Below are positions 1-7,539 of a stretch of 38,173 nucleotides of DNA, piece after piece. The stretch is from assembly GCA_016284885.1 (NCBI GenBank), contig JAEEPQ010000007.1, positions 1 to 38,173 on the forward strand, given 5' to 3'. A program made the translations under genes and the position numbers. Under the pieces are notes generated by a model, which saw only the letters and a program-made list of their open reading frames with translations, made no database searches and was not told where the DNA came from. Within the stretch, counting starts at the first letter, position 1, and each line of letters starts with the position of its first letter. This DNA comes from Desulfovibrio sp. (GTDB lineage: Bacteria; Desulfobacterota; Desulfovibrionia; Desulfovibrionales; Desulfovibrionaceae).

Positions 1-901
1 GGCCGAGGCCCGGACGGTCTCTGAAGTCCGGAACCAGCAGCTTCATGAAGAGCATCTTGGGGGGCACCGGCGTCTCGCCGCCCTTCCGGATGGCCTCCCC
101 GTTGTCGCCGCGCCCGTCGGTCATGCCGATCAGTTCGTAGCCAGCGGCCTTGTAGCACGCTCCGTCGTGCTTCGCGGGGTTCACGAACGTTTCGATCAGG
201 CAGGCGTCGACGCCCCATTCATCCCTGTACACCTTCCTGGCGAAGTCTTCTCCCATGGCGATGACTTTGGATGCCAGGTTGCGGCAGCCTTTCGTCCGGA
301 CGAGAAGGCGGCTGTTGAAGATGATGATTTTCCTGGCGAGCGCGTCCCTCTGCTCCGGAGTGAACTGCACGAAGTCGTCCCTCAGCGCAAGGGCGTCCAC
401 GGCAGAGGAGAAGCACATGCACGCCAGAAGGCCGTGGACGGAATAGAACAGGAGTCTGAGCGCACGTCCGGGAGGCACGGAGGCTCCGACGTCGTGCTCG
501 GTTTCAAGCGCGGTGTTCCAGGTCAGGAGCTCCAGGTCGGTTGTGACTCTGACAATCCAGATCTTCCCGATCTTTTCGACGCTGTCCGGAACCCCCTCGG
601 GCAGGGGCACCGGCTCAGGGAGGCACCGGGGCTTGCGGGAGCGCTTTTCTCTGGGAGGCTCCCAGCGGAGCGAGCTCTGGAGATCGAGGATCCCGTCGCG
701 GTGAAGCTCCTCCAGAGCCCGTGCGCAGGTGTGATCCCGGTAGCTGCCGCAGGCGTTGCGCAGCTTAAGCGCTGCGCAGAGAAAGTACGCGAACTGGAGA
801 AGGGTGCGTCCAGCCTGATCCAGAAGCCACTGCCGAACCTTTTCCAGTACCTCGGGCGCGGAAAGGGTTTGCTTGAGAGTAGAAATGTCATGCGTATCCA
901 T
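1..901 (-). CDS. DUF4338 (DruA-like) protein, 3' end beyond the window
   Basis: The minus-strand frame from the ATG at 901 stays open for 300 codons to the window edge. The ORF track does not list it because it has no stop inside the window. The translation begins MDTHDISTLKQTL. It then carries features I recognise from DUF4338, the family that includes DruA of Druantia anti-phage systems and proteins linked to transposons: a HGLLACMCFSSAVDALALRD segment, then FTPEQRDALARKIIIFNSR, CRNLASKVI, and a late FVNPAKHDGACYKAAGYELIG with a TDGRG turn. The biochemical role of the family is not settled. The nearest clear ribosome-binding site is poor, and the gene may be translated after the integrase gene just upstream on the same strand. 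Position beside an integrase and tRNA suggests cargo of a mobile element. Family call confident; function unknown. Confidence 0.8.
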   Translation of the reverse strand, partial: MDTHDISTLKQTLSAPEVLEKVRQWLLDQAGRTLLQFAYFLCAALKLRNACGSYRDHTCARALEELHRDGILDLQSSLRWEPPREKRSRKPRCLPEPVPLPEGVPDSVEKIGKIWIVRVTTDLELLTWNTALETEHDVGASVPPGRALRLLFYSVHGLLACMCFSSAVDALALRDDFVQFTPEQRDALARKIIIFNSRLLVRTKGCRNLASKVIAMGEDFARKVYRDEWGVDACLIETFVNPAKHDGACYKAAGYELIGMTDGRGDNGEAIRKGGETPVPPKMLFMKLLVPDFRDRPGLG

Positions 902-2226
902 GCCAGGGAGGATGGCAGATTTTTCCCGGTTTGTTTATAAAATCCAGTCTGGGCAAAGGTCAGACCGAGCCTGAGTCGATCCAGCTCATCGGCGTACCAC
1001 TGCATCAGCGCACGCCGTCGCTCCAGAAATTCGCTGCGGTTGTACGCGGCTCTAACGCTGTTCTTGTCCGCGTGCGAGAGCTGGGCCTCGATGATGTCCG
1101 CCTCCCACTGGCCGTCCGCATTGGCGTAGGTCGAGAACATGGCGCGACATCCGTGGGGCGTCATCTGCTCCTTGTTCCAGCCCAGATCGCGGATGGCGGC
1201 CAGAAGGGCGCCGTCCGACAGGTGCTTGGACGCCGAACGCGCGGACGGAAAGCCCCATGCCGACCGGCTCGAATCCTTCAACTCCCTGAGCAGCTCCAGC
1301 GCCTGCCGCGGGAGCGGAACGCGGTGCTCCCGCCGGCGCTTCAACCGGCCTGCGGGCACGGTCCACGTTGCGGACTCCAGGTCGATTTCCTCCCATTGCG
1401 CCCCAAGGACCTCTTGGGAGCGGCCTGCGGTCCAGACCGTCATGAGCAGGGCCGCCCGCACGACGGGCGAGTGCGGATAGTTCCAGACGTGCTGCATGAA
1501 CCGGCCGATTTCTCCGTGGTCGGTCTGCGCCGCGAAATGGCGCTTGCCATGGCTTGGCTGGAGGATCATCTGGACCTCAAGGTCCCGGCTCGGGTCCGAC
1601 TGGACGGCGCCGATCCCCCGGCCGTACTTCAGCGGACCCGCGATCGACTGGAATACGCGCCTGGCCGTCTCCCGCTTGCCTTTGAGGGATGGCTGGGAGA
1701 CAACGCGGACAATGTCCTGAGGCTCGAGCCACGCGGCGGGGAGAGAGCCGATTTTTCCGGCGATGTAGGTCTCGTAGTGGGTCCGGCGCTGGGCCACGTG
1801 GGCGTCTCCCCAGGACGGCCGCATGGACTGGTACCATCGCTCGTGGAGCTCGCCAAAGGACATCTCCCCTGAAAGTCGCGGATCGTGGCCTTCCCCGGCC
1901 TGCTTCCGGTTCTCTTCATGCCGTTTCCGCGCCTCCTTGATGGAGGCTTCCGGCCAGACGCCGAGGCCGATTCGGATGCGCTTCCCGCAACGGAATACCC
2001 TCGACTCCCATCGCTTGCTTCCGCTGGGCTCAACAATGATGAAGAGGCCGTTGCCATCGGCGAGCAGGCGCGACCGAAGCTTCCCATCCTCTCCGCGCTC
2101 GGGCTTAAGGGCCTCAATGTCGGAGTTCGTGAGCCGTTCCTTGCCACGGTTCTCGGCCAGACGAGGCCGGCCCCGTCCTTTTTTCTGCGCCTTATTGCCT
2201 GAATCTGCTCTCTTTTTCGCGTCCAT
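523..2226 (-). CDS. P4-type tyrosine recombinase/integrase, C-terminus over-extended
   Basis: This enzyme would catalyse site-specific integration and excision of the element at the neighbouring tRNA. Start chosen at the ATG at 2226, with AGGAGG upstream; the track start at 2283 is TTG. Residues about 30-110 look like the DUF4102 arm-binding domain of P4-type integrases. The catalytic core shows Arg269 (TAGRSQEV), His358/Arg361 (PHGCR), His385 (LSHAD) and Tyr395 (AAYNRSEF), so the active site is complete. A normal protein should end near residue 420 (YADELDRLRLG, about position 964). This frame instead runs on for about 145 residues, overlapping the DUF4338 gene in another frame. That tail looks like a shadow of the other gene. 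A one-base indel, a lost stop codon or a recombination junction would explain it. Confidence 0.85.
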   Translation of the reverse strand: MDAKKRADSGNKAQKKGRGRPRLAENRGKERLTNSDIEALKPERGEDGKLRSRLLADGNGLFIIVEPSGSKRWESRVFRCGKRIRIGLGVWPEASIKEARKRHEENRKQAGEGHDPRLSGEMSFGELHERWYQSMRPSWGDAHVAQRRTHYETYIAGKIGSLPAAWLEPQDIVRVVSQPSLKGKRETARRVFQSIAGPLKYGRGIGAVQSDPSRDLEVQMILQPSHGKRHFAAQTDHGEIGRFMQHVWNYPHSPVVRAALLMTVWTAGRSQEVLGAQWEEIDLESATWTVPAGRLKRRREHRVPLPRQALELLRELKDSSRSAWGFPSARSASKHLSDGALLAAIRDLGWNKEQMTPHGCRAMFSTYANADGQWEADIIEAQLSHADKNSVRAAYNRSEFLERRRALMQWYADELDRLRLGLTFAQTGFYKQTGKNLPSSLAWIRMTFLLSSKPFPRPRYWKRFGSGFWIRLDAPFSSSRTFSAQRLSCATPAAATGITPAHGLWRSFTATGSSISRARSAGSLPEKSAPASPGASLSRCPCPRGFRTASKRSGRSGLSESQPTWSS

Positions 2227-2330
2227 TGGCCACCCGACCTCCTCTGCTCCCGTGAGGCGGCCAGAAAGGCGGCCAGTACGCAATCAAAATAGAGGCCCGT
2301 TCCTACCGCGGTTCGGGGAAAAAGACAACA

Positions 2331-2376
2331 AAACCCGCGGTCTGGTCCTCTGCAGGACCCAAGAGACCGCGGGTTT
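2331..2376 (-). terminator. Terminator after tRNA-Ser
   Basis: A perfect 13-bp stem (AAACCCGCGGTCT pairing with AGACCGCGGGTTT) encloses a second small hairpin (GGTCCT/AGGACC). Read on the minus strand it lies just past the tRNA-Ser CCA end and is followed by TTTTGTTGTC. It separates the tRNA transcript from the integrase gene, which starts about 105 bp further on. Confidence 0.75.
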
Positions 2377-2385
2377 GAAATGTGC

Positions 2386-2414
2386 TGGCGGAAAGGGTGG
2401 GATTCGAACCCACG
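2386..2414 (-). other. Candidate attachment site in tRNA-Ser 3' end
   Basis: P4-type integrases commonly recombine at the 3' end of tRNA genes, covering the T-arm and acceptor strand. The integrase start lies about 160 bp from this end and the element extends to the left. The matching direct repeat would be outside the window, so the core limits are a guess. Confidence 0.4.
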
Positions 2415-2478
2415 TGCCCCATCTCTGGGACAACTCGATTTCGAGTCGAGCTCGTTGCGACCGCTTCGATACCTTTCC
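2386..2478 (-). tRNA. tRNA-Ser(CGA)
   Basis: This is a class II tRNA with a long variable arm, 93 nt including the encoded CCA. The acceptor stem is GGAAAGG/CCTTTCC with discriminator G73 and T8 in place. The anticodon loop CTCGAAA gives CGA, reading UCG serine codons. The T-arm is GTGGGTTCGAATCCCAC. The downstream integrase gene points to the 3' end of this tRNA as the element's attachment site. Confidence 0.93.
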
Positions 2479-2530
2479 GCTCCGGAGAAGGCCGGACCAG
2501 CCAGCAAGGCAGGCGTTCGGCCCTTCCTAC

Positions 2531-2562
2531 GAAAAGACGCACATATCGCTATGTGCGTCTTT
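2531..2562 (-). terminator. Terminator after tRNA-Glu
   Basis: A perfect 13-bp stem (AAAGACGCACATA pairing with TATGTGCGTCTTT) has a 4-nt loop and ends in CTTTT on the minus strand. It lies between tRNA-Glu (upstream) and tRNA-Ser (downstream), so the two tRNAs are probably at least partly separate transcripts. Confidence 0.75.
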
Positions 2563-2574
2563 CCTAGAAATTTA

Positions 2575-2650
2575 TGGCGTCTCCAAGCAGATTCGAACTG
2601 CTCTTAGCGACGTGAGAGGCCGCTGTCCTAACCGGATAGACGATGGAGAC
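2575..2650 (-). tRNA. tRNA-Glu(CTC)
   Basis: 76 nt with encoded CCA. The acceptor stem is GTCTCCA/TGGAGAC with G73. The anticodon stem-loop GCGGC-CTCTCAC-GTCGC gives anticodon CTC, reading GAG. The T-arm GCAGTTCGAATCTGC is intact. The overall shape matches bacterial tRNA-Glu. Confidence 0.93.
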
Positions 2651-2664
2651 GTACCGCACGTGTA

Positions 2665-2693
2665 GAAGTACGCTTAAAGCCCCCTGCTGTCAA
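2665..2693 (-). promoter_or_regulatory. sigma70-type promoter of tRNA-Glu
   Basis: A perfect -35 TTGACA is followed by a 17-nt spacer and a weak -10 TACTTC. Transcription would begin about 8 nt before the tRNA 5' end, which fits a stable RNA promoter. No comparable promoter is visible before tRNA-Ser. Confidence 0.6.
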
Positions 2694-2746
2694 CAGCTTT
2701 TTCCGCCTTAAGAAAAAAAAGTTTGCGCCAAGGCAAAGAACAAAAT

Positions 2747-2781
2747 CGGGCGACCCCGGAGCACATCCGGACGGTCGCCCG
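2747..2781 (-). terminator. Terminator after the universal stress gene
   Basis: A 9-bp stem CGGGCGACC/GGTCGCCCG with an inner CCGG/CCGG pairing lies about 28 bp past the stop codon of the universal stress protein gene. It is followed on the minus strand by ATTTTGTTCTTTG. Confidence 0.7.
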
Positions 2782-2808
2782 TTCAAAAACTTTTTCTTGT
2801 GATTCAGG

Positions 2809-3252
2809 CTACTTGGAAGGACGGATGGTCAGAACCGGAATAGTGGAGTTCTTGACGACCTTCTCAGCCACGGAGCCGAAGATGATGCGGTCGATGCCCT
2901 TGCGCCCGTGCGTGCCCATGACAATCATGTCAACGCCGTCGCGCTTGGCCTTGGCCAGGATTTCATCGGAGGCGTAGCCGACGAGGACTTCGCCCTCGGC
3001 CTTCACGCCCTCGAAGTGCTCGGCGACGAAGGCGTTCATGCTGGCCTGGGCGCCACTGACGATCTCGCCGACAAAGGCGTGGATGTCGCTCTGGGGAACC
3101 TTGAAGCCGGTGTACTGGCTCAAGGTAGGAGCAACGTAGACGACGGTTACTTCAGCGCCGAGCTTGGAGGCGATAAGGGAAGCGTATTCGGCGACTTCCG
3201 CACTGTGCTCGGACAGGTCGATAGAGCAGAGAATCTTCTGGATGGACTTCAT
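2809..3252 (-). CDS. Universal stress protein (UspA family)
   Basis: A single-domain Usp protein of 147 residues, the normal size for the family. The N-terminus has the first beta strand typical of Usp (KILCSIDLSEHS). The C-terminal ATP-binding signature is present: GTHGRKG, then nine residues later GSVAEKV, ending in PVLTI. This suggests the nucleotide-binding subtype. Such cytoplasmic dimers help survival under stress, though the exact role differs between paralogues. The ATG at 3252 has GAGGG upstream. It is a single-gene unit, with its own terminator downstream and a candidate promoter upstream. No other gene is co-transcribed with it in the visible layout. Confidence 0.92.
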   Translation of the reverse strand: MKSIQKILCSIDLSEHSAEVAEYASLIASKLGAEVTVVYVAPTLSQYTGFKVPQSDIHAFVGEIVSGAQASMNAFVAEHFEGVKAEGEVLVGYASDEILAKAKRDGVDMIVMGTHGRKGIDRIIFGSVAEKVVKNSTIPVLTIRPSK

Positions 3253-3349
3253 GTCGTACCCTCACTAGCAAACCTATGATTGATAACGCTTCTCCATACG
3301 GATTGGCGCCGAGACTGTGCACTTGAGACTGCACAGCGTTGACGATCAA

Positions 3350-3378
3350 AACATACATTCACGATCGCAAAAAAGCAA
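3350..3378 (-). promoter_or_regulatory. Possible promoter of the universal stress gene
   Basis: TTGCTT, a 17-nt spacer and TATGTT on the minus strand, about 100 bp before the ATG. Downstream of it, within the leader, is a 7-bp inverted repeat CTGTGCA/TGCACAG (about 3315-3336) that could be an operator or an RNA hairpin. The rest of 3253-3440 shows nothing I can name. Confidence 0.35.
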
Positions 3379-3440
3379 ACGGCTGTTGGCAAAAAATGGA
3401 CAAGAACATGCCTGCAGCCTAGCCGGCGACGGCGCCAGGG

Positions 3441-4160
3441 CTATGCTCCCGGAGCCTTGCGTCCGCCAAGCCAGTGCCGGGCAAGGTCGGCCCGCCGCGA
3501 CTCCAGCAGTCTGGCAACGCCGGCTGGCACGAGGAAGTCGAGGCTACGGCCCTGCGCCCAGCGCTCCCTGACGGCGGAGGAGCTCACGTCGAGCCAGGGT
3601 ACGGGCAGAAAAAGCATCTCGCCCTGAGACGTGCGCATGCCCGAGGCTCCGGGGACGGTGGCTTCAGACGGCTCCGCCCCTGGCCAGAAGCTCCGGACCA
3701 TCGCCTGGAAGCGCTCAAGGGGATAGAAGCCTCTCGGCACGACGACCGGCGTGCAGCGCTCCGGCAGGCGCAGGCCGTTCTTCCAGCTGGGCAGCATCTC
3801 GAAGTCCCCGCTGCCGAGCACGAAGTAGAACCTGCGCCCGGGCTCGCGTTCGGCGAAGATGCCGAGCGTGTCCCATGTGTAGGACTGGTCTTCGCGCTCC
3901 CCTTCCAGCTCGTTGCAGAAGAGCCAGGGATAGGGGGCGCAGGCCTCCCGGATGAGGGCCGCGCGGATGGCGAAGGGGAGGATGACGGCATTGGCCTTGT
4001 GAGGAGGACGCGAGTTGGGAAGGATGTCCACCCTGGAGACGATGCCCGCAAAGGCCTCGTGCACCTCGATGGCGAGGCGCAGATGGCCCACATGGAGCGG
4101 GTTGAAGGTGCCGCCGAGAAGGGCTATGCCCTGCCCTGCGTCCGGCGCGCCCTCAGCCAT
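3441..4160 (-). CDS. nadD: Nicotinate-nucleotide adenylyltransferase
   Basis: Transfers AMP from ATP to nicotinate mononucleotide to make deamido-NAD, the step before NAD synthase (nadE, also in this window). The nucleotidyltransferase signature LLGGTFNPLHVGHL is near residue 17, followed by ILPNSRPPHK. The family's second signature is represented by the region around DVSSSAVRERWAQGRSLDFLVP near the C-terminus. 239 residues is within the usual range. The ATG overlaps the proA stop in a TGATG junction, so translation is probably coupled to proA. In many bacteria proA and nadD are neighbours, which supports the call. Confidence 0.92.
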   Translation of the reverse strand: MAEGAPDAGQGIALLGGTFNPLHVGHLRLAIEVHEAFAGIVSRVDILPNSRPPHKANAVILPFAIRAALIREACAPYPWLFCNELEGEREDQSYTWDTLGIFAEREPGRRFYFVLGSGDFEMLPSWKNGLRLPERCTPVVVPRGFYPLERFQAMVRSFWPGAEPSEATVPGASGMRTSQGEMLFLPVPWLDVSSSAVRERWAQGRSLDFLVPAGVARLLESRRADLARHWLGGRKAPGA

Positions 4161-5416
4161 CAGCCGCGCACCTGTCCGTCGCCCAAGACCACGAACTTGG
4201 TGGTCGTGAGCTCCATGACGCCCATGGGGCCGTAGGAGTGCAGCTTGGAGGTGGAGATGCCGATCTCCGCGCCGAGGCCCAGCTGACCGCCGTCGTTGAA
4301 GCGCGTGGAGACGTTGACGCCGACCATGGAGGCGTCGGCCTCGCGGAGGAAGCGCATGGCGTTGGCGTGGTCGTTGGTGCAGATGACCTCGGTGTGGTTG
4401 GAGTTGTACCTGGCGATGTGGTCCAGGGCCTCGTCCATGGAGTCGACGACGCGCACGGCGAGGACGAGGTCGTGGAACTCCATGCCGCAGTCTTCGGGCT
4501 GCATGGGCTTGGCCGTGGCTCCGAGCAGGGGGAGGGAGCGCGGATCAGCCCGGAACTCGACGCCAGCCTTGCCGAGGCGAACGGCGACCATGGGCAGGAA
4601 GACCTCGGCGCAGGCCCTGTGGACAAGGAGGCATTCGAGGGCGTTGCACACGCCCGGGCGCTGCACCTTGCCGTTGAACACGATGCCAAGCGCCTTGTCG
4701 AGGTCTGCGGACTCGTCGACGTAGCAGTGGCACACGCCCTTGTAGTGCTTGAGCACGGGCATGGTGGCAGCTTCCGTGACGGTGCGCACCAGGCCCTCGC
4801 CGCCGCGGGGGATCATCACGTCGATGAATTCGTCGAGCTTGCACAGGGCTGCCACGGCCGCGTGGTCCGTGGTCTGCACGAGCTGGGCCGCGTCTCCGGG
4901 AAGGCCGGCCTCCTGCAGCGCCTGCTGGAGCATGGAAGCGAGGTAGCGGTTGGAGTTGATGGCCTCGCGGCCGCCACGCAGGATGACGGCGTTGCCGGCC
5001 TTGAGGCAGAGAATGGCGGCATCGATGGTGACGTTGGGACGGGCCTCGTAGATCATGGCGACGACGCCGAGCGGCACTCGCATCTTGCCGACAAGGAGGC
5101 CGTTGGGGCGCTGCCACTGGCGGTCCATGGCGCCGATGGGATCGGACATGTCGGCCACGTGGATGCAGGCCTTGTGCATCTCCTCGACAATGGCCGGCGT
5201 GAGGGTCAGGCGGTCGAGGCGGGGCGCATCGAGGCCGAGCTTGCGGGCCTCCTCCACGTCCTTGGCGTTGACGGCGATGATGTCCTTCCTGTGCTCCATG
5301 AGCAGCCTAGCCAGAGCGTAGAGCATGTCCGTCTTGGCCTTGGGGCTGGCGCTGGCCATGAGCCTGGAGGCCTGGCGGGCCCGTTCGCCCATCTGGCGTA
5401 CTGTGTCGAATACCAT
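4160..5416 (-). CDS. proA: Gamma-glutamyl phosphate reductase
   Basis: Reduces gamma-glutamyl phosphate with NADPH to glutamate semialdehyde, the second step of proline synthesis. The 418-residue length is typical. The aldehyde-dehydrogenase-fold core includes GVVAMIYEARPNVT, the LRGG loop near residue 147, and the catalytic Cys257 in RPGVCNALE. The start at 5416 has a strong AGGAGG eight bases upstream. It is the first gene of a two-gene unit with nadD. proB was not seen in this window. Upstream, 5417-5631 separates it from a divergent potassium channel gene and contains the perfect palindrome GGCCATATGGCC, with no clear promoter. Confidence 0.95.
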   Translation of the reverse strand: MVFDTVRQMGERARQASRLMASASPKAKTDMLYALARLLMEHRKDIIAVNAKDVEEARKLGLDAPRLDRLTLTPAIVEEMHKACIHVADMSDPIGAMDRQWQRPNGLLVGKMRVPLGVVAMIYEARPNVTIDAAILCLKAGNAVILRGGREAINSNRYLASMLQQALQEAGLPGDAAQLVQTTDHAAVAALCKLDEFIDVMIPRGGEGLVRTVTEAATMPVLKHYKGVCHCYVDESADLDKALGIVFNGKVQRPGVCNALECLLVHRACAEVFLPMVAVRLGKAGVEFRADPRSLPLLGATAKPMQPEDCGMEFHDLVLAVRVVDSMDEALDHIARYNSNHTEVICTNDHANAMRFLREADASMVGVNVSTRFNDGGQLGLGAEIGISTSKLHSYGPMGVMELTTTKFVVLGDGQVRG

Positions 5417-5631
5417 AAGTGGCGTCCTCCTTTGGAAATAGCCTAAAAACCTTAATCGACTTCACAGGCCTGCGCAATGCACTTACGCCGTCCCGCATCC
5501 GGACAGGCCCGGACAGCTCCCTGGCAGGAACTTTTGCATTGCGCTCACGGGCCATATGGCCGAATATGGCACGCAGGGCAAAGCTTCCGCCAAGGCGGCG
5601 GGCGCCCTCCCCTCTCCGGAGCATCCCAAGC

Positions 5632-7455
5632 ATGATGAAATTCCTCCCCCTCGAGCTGCTCATGGCCCTCATGTCCAAGGGCGCGACCAGAAAGCACGAG
5701 TCGTTCGTGCGGCGCTACATGGCCATCCTCGTCCTGTCGCTCGCGGTCTTCAGTATCGTCTTCCACTTCATCATGCTCTACGAAGGCCAGCAGCACTCCT
5801 GGCTGACGGGCCTGTACTGGTCGCTCACGGTCATGACGACCCTCGGCTTCGGCGACATCACCTTCACAACGGATCTCGGCCGGACTTTTTCCATTCTGGT
5901 CCTGCTCTTCGGCATGCTCTACTTCATGGTGCTCCTGCCATTCACCTTCATCCAGCACGTCTACCAGCCCTGGCTGGAGCGGCAGAAGAAGGAGCGCGTG
6001 CCGCGATCGCTTCCGCCGGAGACGGCTGGGCACGTGCTCATTGCCGGCACCGATGCCATCGCGCTCGATCTGGCGCTCAACCTCGGCCGCGTGGGCGTCG
6101 AGCCAATTCTCATCTGCGACGACACCCAGAAGGCGCTGACCCTCATCGAACAGGGCTTCCGGGTCGTGCTTGGCTGGCACGACAATCCCGAAACCTACCG
6201 CCGCCTGCAGGCGGACAAGGCGGCCCAGCTCGTGGTGCTCGATTCGGACGTGCGCAGCTGCAACATCGTCTTCTCGGCCCGCGAGGCGGCCCCCAAGCTC
6301 ACCATCGTGACGGGTGTGGCCCAGCTGGCGGCCCGGGACGTCCTGCGCATGGCCGGCTGCTCGCGCTGCTTCCACTTCTACAGCCTGCTCGGCGAAGCCT
6401 TGGCAAGGCGCGTCATCAAGCCCAGCCACCGCCTCAGCGTGCTCGGCCGCTTTGGGCGCATCTGCATCGGCGAGGCGCCCGTCATGCGCACGCCCCTCGC
6501 CGGCAAGACGCTCCTGCAAAGCGCCCTGCGCCACGACACCGGCGTCAACGTCGTCGGCGTCTGGGAGCGTGGCATCTTCTCCCTGCCCCGCCTGGACACG
6601 GTCTTTACCAACTCGACCGTGCTGGTCGTCGCCGGCACCGAAGAGCAGCTCGAAGCCTTCAACCGCCTGGTGAGCCAGGCCGACAGCGTGCCGGAAAAGC
6701 AGCAGGCCACCATCATCCTCGGCGCCGGCCGCGTGGGCGTCGCCGTGGCCAGGAGTCTCGCCCGGCGCGAACTTCCCTGCGTCATCGTGGACAAGAAGCC
6801 AAACCTCAAGGTCGGCGGCACCCCTGTCGTGTGCGGCGACGCGGCGGATCTCAACGTGCTGGAGCAGGCCGGCATCCGCACCGCGCCTTCCATCATCGTC
6901 ACCACCCACGACGACGACTCCAACATCTATCTCACCATCTACTGCCGCAAGCTGCGTCCGGACGCCCAGATCATCTCGCGCGCCTCGCTGGACCGCAACG
7001 TGAGCGTCCTGCACACGGCGGGAGCGGACCTTGTGCTCTCGCTCTCCTCCATGGTGAGCTCCACCGTGGTCAACCTGCTCTCCCCGGACAGCATGATCAT
7101 GCTCAACGAGCGCCTGGCCGTGTTCTGCTACACCGTGCACGGTCGCCTCGCCGGCAAGTCCCTCAAGGAAAGCGGCATACGCAACAACACCCGCTGCAGC
7201 GTGCTCGCCGTGCACAGCGCGGACGGCTCGGTGGCCGTCAATCCCGTCGCCACCTACGTCTTCAAGATGGCGGACAAGCTCTACCTCATCGGCGACTCCG
7301 ACAGCCAGGAGGCCTTCCGCAAGCGCTACGGCATGGACGATGATCTCGGAAGCCAGCTCATGGCCGCCCACTGGGGCGAGGCCGACGGCGCCCAGAAGCC
7401 AAAGGACCAGAAGCCAAAGGAAGCCGCGCCCCAGGCCGAGCGGGCCCAAGGCTAG
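5632..7455 (+). CDS. Potassium channel with two RCK (TrkA) modules
   Basis: A predicted inner-membrane ion channel of 607 residues. The start is set at the ATG at 5632 behind CGGAG; the track start at 5419 adds an arginine-rich stretch unlike the family. The N-terminus has a helix (MAILVLSLAVFSIVFHFIM), a pore loop and a second helix (ILVLLFGMLYFMVLLPF). The selectivity filter reads TTLGFGD rather than the common TVGYGD. Two cytoplasmic RCK modules follow: a TrkA-N beginning HVLIAGTDAIALD with a TrkA-C-like segment, and a second beginning TIILGAGRVGVAVA with its own TrkA-C near the end. The first glycine motif is degenerate, so only the second may bind nucleotide. The C-terminal tail is lysine/proline rich. 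The transported ion was not proved. Confidence 0.85.
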   Translation: MMKFLPLELLMALMSKGATRKHESFVRRYMAILVLSLAVFSIVFHFIMLYEGQQHSWLTGLYWSLTVMTTLGFGDITFTTDLGRTFSILVLLFGMLYFMVLLPFTFIQHVYQPWLERQKKERVPRSLPPETAGHVLIAGTDAIALDLALNLGRVGVEPILICDDTQKALTLIEQGFRVVLGWHDNPETYRRLQADKAAQLVVLDSDVRSCNIVFSAREAAPKLTIVTGVAQLAARDVLRMAGCSRCFHFYSLLGEALARRVIKPSHRLSVLGRFGRICIGEAPVMRTPLAGKTLLQSALRHDTGVNVVGVWERGIFSLPRLDTVFTNSTVLVVAGTEEQLEAFNRLVSQADSVPEKQQATIILGAGRVGVAVARSLARRELPCVIVDKKPNLKVGGTPVVCGDAADLNVLEQAGIRTAPSIIVTTHDDDSNIYLTIYCRKLRPDAQIISRASLDRNVSVLHTAGADLVLSLSSMVSSTVVNLLSPDSMIMLNERLAVFCYTVHGRLAGKSLKESGIRNNTRCSVLAVHSADGSVAVNPVATYVFKMADKLYLIGDSDSQEAFRKRYGMDDDLGSQLMAAHWGEADGAQKPKDQKPKEAAPQAERAQG

Positions 7456-7539
7456 CGCAGAGGGCGCCAGGGCTGTGCCTATCCTGTCGCAAAGGACCGG
7501 ACGCGCCCGAAGGACCGCCTCGATGCCCGGACGCCTGGC

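Noticed and set aside
167-940. 257-aa plus-strand ORF at the left end
   Set aside because: It is antisense to the DUF4338 gene, whose frame has strong family motifs and stays open to the edge. The plus-strand translation has no recognisable domain.
5545-5556. Palindrome GGCCATATGGCC as a regulator site
   Set aside because: A single 12-bp palindrome with no second copy or known operator match; such sites arise by chance in GC-rich DNA.
5419-5631. Track's N-terminal extension of the potassium channel
   Set aside because: The extra 71 residues are arginine- and proline-rich, lack family resemblance and precede a well-placed ribosome-binding site for the ATG at 5632.
5545-7449. 634-aa minus-strand ORF
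   Set aside because: It is antisense to the potassium channel gene, whose pore and RCK motifs are clear.
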